DNA of 64,000 nucleotides from Trichaptum fuscoviolaceum. Lineage: Eukaryota; Basidiomycota; Agaricomycetes; Hymenochaetales; Trichaptaceae. Shown piece by piece: positions 1-10,689 of this stretch. A program made the position numbers and the translations under genes. The notes under the pieces are model-generated. The model was not told the origin of the DNA. It saw only the letters and a list, made by a program, of their open reading frames with translations, and ran no database searches. How positions within the stretch are numbered: position 1 is the first letter of the stretch; each line of letters opens with the position of its first letter. Location: the NCBI GenBank assembly GCA_910574455.1, contig CAJSYZ010000004.1, positions 1,488,001-1,552,000 on the forward strand, written 5' to 3'.

Positions 1-708
1 CACCTTCGATGTCTTTGAAGTCAGTAGCCTGGTATGTGGTCCCATAAGCACCGGCGCTCATTATTATAGATGTGAGTTCGACATCTCCGAGCCTGTGCGG
101 ATTTGACCCTATGGAGCTAATCAACCCTGCATTTCCTGACTAGTTGGAAGTATAAATATGTACGAACCTGCTATGAGACATGCTCCGACTTCAAAGAAAG
201 CATACCCAACTGGCAGGATAGTACTTCTATTCACCCAATGTACATGCCCTCCCATCTCGTCGTAGATAACCGTCAGAGTTGCAATAGCTATGCTAGCGTA
301 GAGAGTTTCGAGGCTGTAGCATGCAGAGAGTAGCAAGCAGACTGGAACAGATAGCCAACGAAGGATCTGGGCGTTGTGGACAGTTATCCTATTGGATGCG
401 AGAGGTCTGTGTGGCTTGTTCACTTTGTCCTCCTCGGGATCGAGGATTTGATTTGCAATGTTAATTTGAAGAACATGAAGCCATACCCAGAAGATGATGT
501 GTGGTAGGCGACAGATATCGACTAGTGATGCAGCTGTTGCTAGTGTGGTCTGTGAAGTCTCTTAGTTCGGCATGTGCCAGTAAGAGACGAAGCTAATAAA
601 ACTCACTATCGGTATAACGGTGGTTCTTATGTCAGACTTCGTGAAGAGGTAAAGGGTGCGTAAGAAGGAGAGAATGAAAGAACATTGGTGAGAGGAGGCG
701 GTCTTCAT
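1..708 (-). CDS. UbiA-family prenyltransferase, copy 1 (partial, runs off left edge)
   Basis: Membrane prenyltransferases of the UbiA family move an isoprenoid chain onto an aromatic or other acceptor. Three minus-strand exons are readable: 708-607, 549-168 and 108-1, with GT-AG introns of 57 and 59 bases. Exon lengths and phases match the intact copy at 3967-5013 (exon 2 is 382 nt in both). Motifs seen: an NQxxxPEED-type first Asp-rich region, then RPLAS-RIT, then YQATDFKDIEG at the very left edge, which is the start of the second metal-binding motif. The start was chosen at 708 because the following residues (LYLFTKSDIRTTVIPI) align with the start of the intact copy. It is more diverged than the other two copies, so it is an older paralogue. 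No break is visible in the part shown. Substrate unknown. Confidence 0.85.
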
Positions 709-2235
709 TGTCGAGGAATATTTTAGGGAAAGTAGTAGACGCGGAGTCGACCACCTCCACGCATTTATAACATTCTGATACAGCACTCGGCAGTTTTCGA
801 TATTTTCACTTCTATAAGATGGGTCCGCGCTGCGTTGCAGGAGAAATGAAAATGCCGGAAGTTGATCCGCGTACTTCGAATGCTTCCCGCATACAAGTTT
901 TGTAGAAAGCCTCCATTTCGAATATTCCTGGGTGGATGCTAGCGAAGCAAAAACCAGACTTCTATCAGTGGATGGGTCATACCACGCCAACAGTAACTTT
1001 CTCCTGAGTAGACCCCGAGAGTGCACAAGCGCGGAGGGGGGGCCTATCCGATATCGAGAAAAGAACCCCGAGGCGCAGCGTGCGGTCCTGACAAGCATTC
1101 AAGGAGAAACAGAGACAACTTCCCGATGACGTCGACTTACAGGTAGAATATTCAATATGTTACTGTGTCGACCATTCGAACTTGATTTGGCGTGTGTTGC
1201 TGGAATAGGGAGGCAAAATTCATCTCGTACATGGCAGTGTTGCACCACCAGACCGGTGCTAAACGGTTTCCGAGACTTGCTTAGGTCGCAAACAATAAAG
1301 TAAATTGATGATTGATGGGATCAGTAGTAGTGGAGGATCCATATCTATTTCTTCTCTTACTCATTGTTGCTTCTTACCAGAGAAGGACCTGCGCCGTAAT
1401 AGACACTAGAGTAACAGCTTTTACACAGTCAGACCCATGACGCACAGTATTATATGTGCGAGTGTTCGGATAGTGCATACCACGCGATATTCCACCTTCC
1501 TCGTATTCCATGAAGATCCGTTGGCCCTCAAGGGATAGTGGAGTGCGGATAGCCTTGTTTGGTGTTATACCCGGCGGGTAAGGTGCCTCTTGCCCCATGC
1601 AAAGTAACATGGATTTTGCTCCGGATATAAGATGGGGGAGACCACGAATGGTAACGAATGTTGATTTGTTCAGGCAAAAGGATTATCTAGAAAAAGTAGA
1701 GGTGGGTCATGATACTTCGATACGCGACAATACAGGCAATGTACGTACAAAATTCCAGAAAGGATTCGTAATAGCAGCTAATTAGTAGCATTGTCCGTTA
1801 GTCGGTGAGACACTTTGCGATTATCGCTGAGGTGAGGCAAAATGCATGCAGAGAGACCGGAGAGAAAAGTCCGTTTCGACATCGAGGCAAGACGATTTCT
1901 GACAATCCAGAGAGTCTTCGGCCTATGTCTATTATTAGGGCTTGCTCGGATCCGATGGTAGCGCGGCGACGGCCCGGGATAGGCGTGGCCGGTGGTATCA
2001 CAATCAGGGCCAAGACTGGGACCGGCCTGCTCGGAACTTGAAGCTTCCACTACCGCCGGATCCGAGTAGGGCCCTTACTAGTGTAGCAAGACGTAACATC
2101 ACTTAATATCAAGGCTCACATACAGGTGAAGCTGTATCGGTATCATGTAACTTAAGAATAAAGATATCATAAAGATAACAATTGTCAGCTGGAACTCCAG
2201 AGAGCACCGCGAACTCACCGAATGAGATTGTTGCC

Positions 2236-3120
2236 TTATTGAATGTCATCGGGAAGGCTTTCTATGATTATTAGTGCTAACTTCTTGAATCGTTCCATCA
2301 CGTCTCCCGTATCCCAGAGCGCGATTTCCAGAGTCCGGCAATTGAAACTCCGCCCCAGAATGCCTTGCTCATAATTTCCCGCAATCAGGGCGTACTCGAA
2401 CAATCGATACTTTAGCGTATTCCACATCGGTGGCCGCAGTAGGCTCTCCCACTAGGGTACATACGGAAAGCGATTGTCGCAGTAGGCAGAGTTACGACTC
2501 ATGTTTCCGGGACGCGATGCAAGCTCTACTTTTCAAGCGGGCAAAGATCTTCGGAAGCGAAGTTGCGCAACTTTTGCAACGACCCAAGAATGTGATACTT
2601 CTCCGCGGCGGTCGCGATAGCAGAGAGGCTGTCACTCTCTGCATCATGAGATAGGATTAGCTTGTCAGGGCAGGGTGGATTGCGTTCAGGAAATCCCGCA
2701 GAGTCCTGCTTTCTTCATCCAGGGGGATCGGGTCGAGCTGCGCCGGCGCACTGTTTTTCGAAGTCATCGTCAGTGTGCTCTCCTTTCCAAAAGCTGTCGG
2801 ACGTATGGTCAGCTTGGCCTTTTCGCGCCGGGCTGGCAAGACCTTCGTGCCTCCAAGGCTCGAAGCGCATCCGCCTTGAGTAATCGGATGTCCTAGCGCC
2901 TCGACTCCTTTCTCTATGCGCTCGCGAAACTGAAGCGCCCAACGGTCCACTGATCGATGTTCCGAACGAGTTCGCCATGAGCTCGAGAGATTCTGACGTA
3001 TCCCTGAAGTCCCAGAACCCTGACACCAGTGTCAAGAGCAGCTAATGCACCTGGAATTTGACACGATATCTGCGTCTGAAAAACAATATTCTGTATCATA
3101 CGACTATGTTCACGATACAT
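2236..3120 (-). pseudogene. Possible decayed coding region, unknown family
   Basis: Several minus-strand frames overlap or abut here (about 3120-2914, 2950-2657 and 2427-2236) and read like protein rather than noise, with mixed charged and hydrophobic runs and few low-complexity stretches. They shift frame relative to each other and I could not join them with plausible introns. No motif was recognised. It may be a broken gene of the metabolite locus or chance open frames. Confidence 0.2.
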
Positions 3121-3901
3121 AGTGCTGTTCTTGACTGTTGTGAGGCAGGTCGGCGGTTACAACAAAGAAGAGGAGGTCAAGAAAACCAACCATATTGAAG
3201 TTCAAGTGATGACGTAATTCATAGTTCCTTATGATCGGGAATTTGTTTATCCAGCCTGCACTCCGTCCTGTATCAGTGCACTACATCACCCAAGTGAAGA
3301 GAAACGGTCTCTTATGCCCATTGCATAAATGTAGAGAACACTAAATTGAATGTTTTTAGATTTGGATGATACCATTGATACATCTGTCACATCCAACTAT
3401 CATAGTACTACCGCCCGGTGCCTTCGGATGCAATTTTGTTTGTGCAGATTGGGCCATTATTCTCAATGTCTTCGATTTCCATGTAGAAGGATACAGATGG
3501 ATACCCTCGCCCTTCTTCCTTTCCATGGTCCTCGAACTCTGTCCTCATGAGAGATCTGCGTTTCTGGTCGTTAGCCTCGGCCACGTGCTTCAGGATAGCG
3601 AAAGGTCAACGTCGGTCAAGTACAAACGTCACCGGTGTGTCGAGGTCGGTTTATGACCGCGTACTATACTGTACGTCTACGAAGACCTTGATCCGGCAAT
3701 CATCATGCATCCGTTATTGGAGGATGTCACTAACAATGCCCGGGGTTTACCCAATGGCAGACGGTGGCGTTTCCTTGAATGGCGGAGACCGAAGAAGAAA
3801 CGACAAGAGCTTCTTCGTCTATGCTAAGCAGCGCATTCGAAGGTATTATGCACTTATTCCGAGCCTCTATCGTATTCGATAACTTCGAGGACATGTACAT
3901 G

Positions 3902-3909
3902 TATAAAAA
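3902..3909 (+). promoter_or_regulatory. TATA box of UbiA copy 2
   Basis: TATAAAAA lies 58-65 bases upstream of the chosen ATG at 3967, a normal distance for a fungal core promoter. The region is not part of the duplicated block (homology to the second cassette begins near 4111), so the broken copy at 13128 has no equivalent promoter. Confidence 0.5.
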
Positions 3910-3966
3910 GGTAGTGCTGGTGAAATCACTAGACAGTGAAACCTAAGCAACAACTCCGAGTCAGCC

Positions 3967-5013
3967 ATGCCTTCCGCCTTCTCATCCATCTCGTCTTTTG
4001 CCTACACTCTATTCCTCTTCACGAAGTCAGATATCAAGACGACAGTAATACCTATTGTGAGTAAAATCCGTTCCATCCATCGAGTAGCGAACGTTAATAA
4101 TTTTCAAAAAGACTGTCTTAGCCACAGCTGCCGCTCTTCATGACATCAGGAAGCTTCCTCATGTCATATTCTGGATCTGGATGCACATCCTTCAATTCGA
4201 CCTGGGCAATCAGATCATCAATCCAGAGGAGGATAAACTGAACAAGAAAGACCGACCACTAGCTTCGGGCCGGATCACGCTACGCAACGCACACATTCTC
4301 CGATGGCTATCCGTACCGGCCTGTCTTGTCCTGTCTGCGTGCTACAGCACAGAAACCGTGTATGCAAGTATCGCTATCGCCGTCCTGTCACTCATGTACA
4401 ACGAATTGGGAGGACATCTCAATTGGATGAGCCGGAGCACTCTGCTCCCGGTCGACTATGCCTTCTTTGAGATTGGAGCGTGCCTGGTTGCAAGTGAGTC
4501 TCACTTTTGTCATATGTAAATTAATACGACGAACGTACTGACGAGAGACTTCTTGTCTGAAGGCCAAAATCCCCACAAGCTCGGTGATATAGCAATGCTA
4601 TCTGTGTTAATGAGCGCCGGGGCATATGGCACTACGAACCAGGCAACAGACTTCAAAGACATCGAAGGCGACCGTTTACTGGGACGCAAGACGATCCCGA
4701 TTGCTGCTCCCACCTTGTCTCGGCCCACATTGCTTCTGCTGATGTGTGCCTGGTCTATTGCTCTCACGAGAGTATGGGAGCTTGACATCCTCGCCGCCGT
4801 AGCATTCAGCGCCCTCGGATTCGCAGTCGGTGCTCGGTTCATGCTCTTTCAATCAGTAATAGCTGACAAGAAGTCCTGCTTACTGTACAACGTAAGTGCG
4901 CCACGGTGATATCGTTTCTGACATGCTGAAGCGGTCCTTAGATTTGGCTTTCAACAATCCATATCCTCCCGGCGTACTGGAGGTTTGTCGTATCAACCCG
5001 CGCTCAGATTTAG
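3967..5013 (+). CDS. UbiA-family prenyltransferase, copy 2 (intact)
   Basis: Four exons (3967-4056, 4112-4493, 4563-4891, 4942-5013) join in frame to 290 aa, the usual size for UbiA enzymes. All introns are GT-AG, 50-69 bases. First metal-binding region NQIINPEED begins near residue 63; the second, TDFKDIEGDR, lies at about residues 186-195, followed by GRKTIP. Hydrophobic segments fit a multi-pass membrane protein (for example LLLLMCAWSIAL and LDILAAVAFSALGFAVGA). In basidiomycetes such enzymes prenylate hydroxybenzoate-like acceptors or act as UbiA-type terpene cyclases; which applies here cannot be told. It converges on the adenylation-thiolation gene; the two stop codons are about 240 bases apart. 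The same gene in the second cassette (13128-14001) is dead, so this is the only complete UbiA copy in the window. Confidence 0.88.
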
Positions 5014-6344
5014 GTAGGGATAAACTGAGTCAGCTCGGAGGGATGTCGTATTTCTTGTAAATTTTTAAAATACTCCAGAACAAACACTAATTTGCGGAGA
5101 GGTTGATACATCGAATCTATGTTGTGTAACGAACGCACCCAAGTTGTGAGACAGAAGCCTGTATCAGAGGATTGCGCAATTCTAAGCATTAAGCATCTGG
5201 GCACCGTTTTTATTCTCCGTTTTCGTGGAATTCGAGATGGCTTCACGTGGTTAAGTTGTCGCTTCTGTCAGGCTCAGTATGTAGGACACTAGTGACGAGA
5301 CTGAACGGTGTTGTTGAACGAAGGAGTCGGGTATGATTCCACAGCCAGATGGCAAAGTATTCTCAAGTGCGCTCAGAATGGTATTGCAGATCCTTGTAGC
5401 CTGTGAACTACGAGAGACGAACCACATTTAGTACAAATCCAGTGAACGTAGCAGCACTGATTCATACCTATCACATCCACTCGCAAAGAAATCATCGTCA
5501 TCGGAGATTTCACGTTTCAAAACTTCGGTGACAACGATGCGGATGGACGAAAGAGTGTTCGTTCGCGACCATTCTGTCGGCGAAGAGATATGTGGCTGCG
5601 CTGCCTCTTGGATTGCTGCATACAGAGCGTCGATCTCGTCTTCATAATCGGCAATGACTGCCTGCCTCCGAACAGTGTTCTTTGGTGTATAAGAGAACAG
5701 TTTGTTTGGGGTGCAGACGAGTATCATGATCATCTGTGGAATTATCAGTACAGAAGAATATATTCGTTGAAAGACTTTCATGTTGTACCCTTTTAAAGAC
5801 TCGAGTATCATCTGTGGAAAATATTAGGACAGAAGAGTATAGTCGTTAAAAGACCGTCATGCTGTACCTCTTTAAAGACTCGAGAATGCGGCGGGGCGTA
5901 TTCGTTCATTCTTTGTACAGTTGGCCTGTCCATCAGTTCAGCCCCAAGTAAGCTCAACTATAAAAAACCACAGAGCATACCAAACCAAATCTCTAAACTC
6001 ATTAAGCGCTTCGTTATTGCTCGTATTGAATTTAAATGCTGGCCTTGGGTCGAAAATGATGCCAGGGGAGGACCTTCCGCGCCCAAACATCACCGATGAT
6101 AGGACATAAGGATCTTGATTGAGAATATTTTCTGCAGTGAATATATGCGATCAGCTAAAGTAGTCGAGCAACCCAATGGATTAAATTGTTTTCAACACCA
6201 CTTTTAGTGCTTTTGAAGACAATTGTATTATTTCGAAGACAATACATTGTTTTGAAGACATTACAATATTTTGAACACAATTTGCACTTACGCAAACGAT
6301 GCCCAATTTGGCAAAAGGATCACAAACGCACCAAATTATTCTAC

Positions 6345-6420
6345 CACAAGCACAATGGCGACTCGAACCCGCAACCCAACACTACTCACGCAATGCTCTT
6401 ACAACTAAGCCATCCGCTCA
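6345..6420 (-). other. tRNA-like (pol III A/B box) sequence, left end of Pack element
   Basis: On the minus strand GGCTTAGTTGTAAGAG resembles a tRNA A box and GGGTTCGAGTCGCC a B box, at tRNA-like spacing. The acceptor stem is not convincing, so this is tRNA-derived or mimicking, not a functional tRNA. It points outward from the element. Confidence 0.45.
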
Positions 6421-6559
6421 TATAAAAGTTCGAGCGCATGCTTGTATATATACCGTACAATAAATGTAAATTAAATCTTACCCGGTTAACTCTTGAAAAC
6501 AAATAATTTGTTTTCAAAATATAATGAAACCCGGACTTCGTCAATGAGCGCGAAAAGAG

Positions 6560-7470
6560 CAGAAGACTCTTGCTCTGTCGGATGGTGAGGATGCTGTGTC
6601 CGTACACACGCTGCCGGTCCGCCGTCGTCGCCGCGAACAGGTCCTCGATGACTTTCTCGTCCAGTTCGGTCCCGGCTTCAAGGTCGCCCGGACTCCGCTC
6701 GTGCCGCTGACCAGCCCCGTCACCCGCGCCTTTCTCGACGTCTCCGCCACCGCCTTTCCTACCGGGATGGCTTCCTTCTCCATGTGGTGACTTTCAGCAA
6801 CGATGTTCAGCCCCGTGCGTCTGTTCGAGCCCAGCCCGCGCAGAAGACCGTCGACACCGCCCATTTCGCGGAGGGCTTCGAGGTTCCTCGGGTCTACGAG
6901 GCTTGCGAGCGCGTATGGGCCGTATTGATTCGCGAACGGACGCGGGTCCGACGCCGCAGGATCTGCACTTGGGTCGAGAGCCACGCGACTGCCAGCAGGG
7001 TTTTCATCTCCCTCTCCCGCCGCTTTCTTCCCCTTCTCCTGGCCGTCCCCGCCCGCAGCTCTCGAGCGCAGCGTCGATGTGTCCGTCATCGAGTTCGCCG
7101 GGACGGACAACGTGCCCTTCTTCAGCGCCGTCGGCTATTTGGGCGAGCTGGAGGCGCTCGAGCCCTGCTGCGGCGAGGGCGACACCGCGGTCGTCATTCT
7201 GGTGCGCCGTGGAGGTACGTCGTCACTGGAACTGCGCGAGCGGTTAGGGTTGAGGTCGTACCCGTGGGCGTCGATGAGGTCTGCCCCTCGGAGGTTGGAG
7301 TCTTTGAAAGAGGTGGCGGAGGTCGAGCGAAGGGTCGTGGTCCCCTGCGACGGTCGCTTCCCCGTCTGTCGAGGCGAAGGTCGCCGCGCTGAGCTTCCGC
7401 ATGCGGCCGCGCTCCTCGCCTGTGCCAGGTAAAAAGTGCGCGTGCAGTGGGGACAGGTTGTTCTGGTCAA
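6560..7470 (-). pseudogene. Captured N-terminal fragment of a P-type Ca2+-ATPase
   Basis: The minus strand encodes, in pieces and different frames, a segment typical of the N-terminus of fungal vacuolar or plasma-membrane calcium pumps: FANQYGPYALASLVDPRNLE, EALREMGGVDGLLRGLG and RTGL, and farther on RQRVYGHSIL and RQSKSLL, which match the VYGxNxLPxRxSKSLL stretch before the first membrane segments. None of the catalytic core (DKTGT, nucleotide domain) is present. The block is much richer in GC than the element ends, as expected for host exons picked up by a transposon. Breaks between frames may be introns carried along or later mutations. Not expected to make a pump. Confidence 0.75.
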
Positions 7471-7853
7471 GCAGAGAGAGAGAGCCTATTCCTGAGTTCG
7501 CGTCTGGGTTGTTTTCACGCAGTGCCATGGAGGTGGGGAAATTGTTCACACTCGACCTGTTTGAGAGAGTCGGCGAGGGCGGGATAGAGATATCAGAGTT
7601 GTCTTGTCCCGATGATGGGGAAGGGGAGCGAGAGCGCCGCCCGATGGATGATGGGACATCAAGCGACGACGGGGAGGGAGGAACGTCACGTGACGACGCC
7701 CCGGTTAGGGACTTAGAAAAATTTTATTATCCGGTCATTTATTTTCAAAACAATACTTAGTTTTAGAAACATTACTCAAGTAAGTTTTCAAGATAATCGT
7801 CATTTAGATGTATTTGTGGGTCTATATAAGTTAATTAGTACAAGTTTTTGTAA

Positions 7854-7936
7854 GCCTTGATGGTGTGGTGGTTAAGTGAAGTGCTGAGTTGTCTTAGTAA
7901 TCAAGTGGTAAGGAGTTCGATTCCTGGTCAAGTAGG
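7854..7936 (+). other. tRNA-like (pol III A/B box) sequence, right end of Pack element
   Basis: TGGTGTGGTGGTTAAGTG looks like an A box and AGTTCGATTCC like a B box. The outer bases CTTGA and TCAAG can pair as part of an acceptor stem. It is on the plus strand, so the two tRNA-like ends of the element point away from each other. A real tRNA is unlikely because the stem is poor and the anticodon arm unclear. Confidence 0.4.
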
Positions 7937-8950
7937 TGCTACTATTTTATTGATATTTCTAAATTTGGTCATTATTATAAAGCTCGTTGTATTTCATTTC
8001 CGGTCATAACTTTGAAGACAATGAATTGTCTTCGAAATAATACAATTGTCTTCAATAGCACTAATAGTGGTGTTGAAAACAATTCCGATCCATTGTGTGA
8101 TTGAGTAGTCCAAGTCGAGATTTTCCAGATGCAAACCTAAAGGTCCAGGATTAGTCTATATATAGTTCGATAAGATTGTACAGTTATAGAGCACGGAGAA
8201 AGTCCTTCGCACCTTCTCTCCGGTGGGATGCATGATTTGGTCATCAACCCTACCAAAGACCTTCCAATAGTTGGGCATCGTGGGGTGGGGAATGAATAAA
8301 TCACCCGTTCCATACGCGTCTAATCCATCGAGCGAGGTGTTGAAGACGCATGGTACTCCATACGCTTTAGGCTGAGAACTATCACGCTTTACTAGTAGTA
8401 GTAAGGGAAGGATCGTGTGGTGCTTACAACAATGACAAGCTCTGATTTGCCGCTATCATAAGGAATAAATTTGCCGTTGACAGTACTGGAAAGTCGGAAG
8501 TATTCCCAATCTTCGAGAGATTCTCCTTGGATCGCGGAATATAACAAGAGCCGCGTAGCTAGAAACTCACAAGGCATGAGACCAACTTGAAGCAAATGAT
8601 AATGAGTCCAGAATCCAGATTATAGGCTTCGGGAAGTTGGTCGATCCGGACGAATGCAATATGATGACTGCATCCTCGACGTTAAATTCTCTCGGCTGTA
8701 GGGGCACGAATGGCTCGGTCTCCAGTCTATAAATCTCGTTGAAGGTAGGAATCGCGGACACAACCGGCTTCGAATCTTCATGCCCTTCGAGTAGAGCGAG
8801 AGAGTCAGCAACAAGGTCCTAAGACTCGGACGTGCTTTCTAGTCCGAGTAAGACTTGTAAGACATTCGCTTTCCGGAACAAGTGCGCAACTGCTGCTGGA
8901 GAATTTCGGGTAGATATAGGACAAGCTATGAAGCCCGCTCGAGATATGCC

Positions 8951-9642
8951 AGTGCCTAGTGTCCTCAAAGGTCAGGTCGGGTCAGGTCAGGGCACCTTTT
9001 CCATGACCTCAGACCCGGCCGGGTCAGACATTCTCACCCAGTTTCTGACCCTGACCCCGACCTCCTTTGACCCACTGGGTCGGGTCAGTAAAGGTCGGGT
9101 CAAGGTCAGCCCCGGGTCAACCCGGGTCAAGGTGATATTATCAATATGAGCATAATTATTTTCTATTTCTTAAATCTAACTGACAATTGCTGTTTAAAAC
9201 ACATTAAATAGCTTACTTGGCCACAGACTATTGCCTGTTACTATGATTTTGCCCTTAGAATTGAATTAATGCTCAAAACATGCGCATGGACTGACTACCG
9301 GTCACATTCCCATGCTCCTGATTTCAAGCTATTCCAAGTCCGACACTTCAAATTGACTGCAAATTATGCATATGTTTGAACCAAATTCTCTTTGAAACTT
9401 TTATAGCCTTATTATCCATCAATATTTGTCCGAGATACATCTAATATTTAGTTTATGAGGCCGAGGGTCGACCCGGGCCAGGCCAGGTCAGATGTGGTCG
9501 GGCAAGACTCTGCTTCTTCTGACCTTTGACCTGACCCTCGTGTGGCCTTCATTGACCCGGCCCCATTCTGACCCGGCCCAGGTGGTCGGGTCAGGGTTGA
9601 CCCTGGGCCAGAAAGGGCCGACCCGACCAATTGAGGACACTA
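8951..9642. mobile_element. GGGTC-rich MITE, hAT-like by its 8-bp target duplication
   Basis: Inserted in exon 2 of the cassette A adenylation gene; cassette B gives the empty site near 16570. Flanked by GATATGCC at 8943-8950 and 9643-9650. Ends carry inverted TAGTGTCCTCAA followed on each side by dense GGGTC/GGTCA repeats, with an AT-rich centre (about 9140-9450). No coding capacity. The 8-bp duplication fits hAT elements; assignment is inferred. Confidence 0.75.
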
Positions 9643-10689
9643 GATATGCCTGCCATGACAGTGAAGTAGGTAATAGAATCTGGAAAAGATTTTAGCGTCT
9701 TATAAACCCAATAACAACTTAATTAAAGCCATTGTGAGCACATTACCTGTCGCTGCCAAAATTGCCACCACAGGAATCTCCGTGGCTCTTGGCTTCACTC
9801 GATCCATCACAATCCGTGCAGAGCGATGTATCGCGTGGACACCGTGGGTCCACAAAATAACATGTTCCTTACCATAATCGTCGGAGTAGACGAATAACAG
9901 ATGGTTTGGGGTTTTATCTAGGTGCCAGTCGAACATCTCGGGAATAGTCAAAGATCCATCTATCGGTGGGGCTCTGAATGTCCTACTAACACGGGCTTGT
10001 GTAGCAGGAGGAGGAGGAATAGGGAAGATCTTGTACTTCATAGCAGACATCATGAAGAGCGAGAAGAAAGGATGGGGAGGGAGTAGTAATAGAGCGCTCA
10101 CTAACGTGCTTTGGTCGATGTCTTGGGAAGTATGGCAGACAGTCGGTTTATGTATAACGGTCCGGATGAGACGATATGGCAGACTGAGTTCTAGTAGATA
10201 TGATGGAGGTCCCAAATGCGCGGCACACCAGGAGATTTGATGTCGGTGAGGCACAGTTCTACAGAGCGTAGGAAAGTAAGTCGAGCCTCCCGTCCATCGG
10301 TTCAGTCAGGTACAGTACCCCGTCATCAGCAAGAACGAGCATTCATCGTGTATTACGACTGGATGATGATAGCCACGGCGTCAAGAATGTCTAAATAGTA
10401 TGAGTCAGACCGTGTCCATCTCTAGTACTTGATCTGTCGCGTGAGAGTCGGACTCGGAGAGCACCGGGCGCTGCCAGTTGCAAGCCCCTCGGGGCGTTAT
10501 CTAACTACCAACCACCCGATAAATTCATGAATGGGTCGAGTCTAGTTATTCTGAGTGTTGTGACTAGATTAACACGTTCAACTTATGCCATATATACACA
10601 GTAAAGGTAGAAAATCGCAGTTTTCCTGCTGTATGTCTCTTGTCGTTCTAGCGCATCTAACTCTTCTTTGTTTCGCTCAGATGCTTTAG

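Larger units (their letters stand above)
709..3966. other. Spacer between divergent UbiA genes; no gene recognised
   Basis: The two UbiA genes point away from each other across 3.2 kb. Only short, overlapping reading frames occur on both strands, without a recognisable domain. Codon-like stretches near 2236-3120 (minus) and 3360-3860 (plus) may be remnants of lost genes. I see no transposon ends here. Confidence 0.5.
6166..8103. mobile_element. Pack-type TIR element with captured Ca2+-ATPase fragment
   Basis: Comparison with the uninterrupted intron at about 15061-15085 shows a 1938-bp insertion flanked by a 7-bp direct repeat AGTAGTC (6159-6165 and 8104-8110). The ends are imperfect inverted repeats of about 85 bp; both contain CAATGGAT then AATTGTTTTCAACACCACT and TTGTATTATTTCGAAGACAA. 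Inside lie tRNA-like sequences near both ends and a GC-rich block (6540-7720) with a piece of a host P-type ATPase gene. No transposase is present, so it is non-autonomous. A 7-bp repeat with long TIRs does not clearly fit one superfamily (hAT 8 bp, MULE about 9 bp); one terminal base may have mutated. Confidence 0.8.
5251..10053 (-). pseudogene. Adenylation-thiolation (NRPS-like) pseudogene, cassette A
   Basis: Homologue of the open gene at 14170-16980. Start near 10053/10050; first exon 10053-9747 is normal. Exon 2 is split by the MITE at 8951-9642, has a 6-base in-frame insertion that makes TAG (8819-8821), and a 7-base duplication near 8604-8618 that shifts frame after the SGSTNFPKPI core motif. 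The exons for the central adenylation region are deleted (junction near 8530-8545, relative to about 15490-16180 in the other copy). The intron before the 'NILNQDP'-like exon carries the TIR element 6166-8103. The 3' part, with the carrier domain (FFASGCD-SLQAT, Asp before the phosphopantetheine Ser kept), still reads well and stops at 5251. It cannot make a working enzyme. Confidence 0.85.
4111..10470 (+). repeat. Segmental duplication, cassette A
   Basis: Collinear with 13128-17384. The cassette holds a UbiA gene and a convergent adenylation-thiolation gene plus its 5' flank. Cassette A is longer because a 1938-bp TIR element and a 692-bp MITE were inserted, and shorter by about 0.7 kb where several exons of the adenylation gene are deleted. 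Sequence outside those events is highly similar. The two cassettes are in the same orientation, separated by the flavin oxidase gene. Confidence 0.88.

Noticed and set aside
7401..7760. Plus-strand gene in the GC-rich block of the Pack element
   Set aside because: The minus strand carries clear calcium-pump motifs; the plus frame is its shadow.
6345..7936. Two functional tRNA genes
   Set aside because: A and B boxes are present but acceptor and anticodon arms are poor; better explained as tRNA-like parts of the transposon ends.
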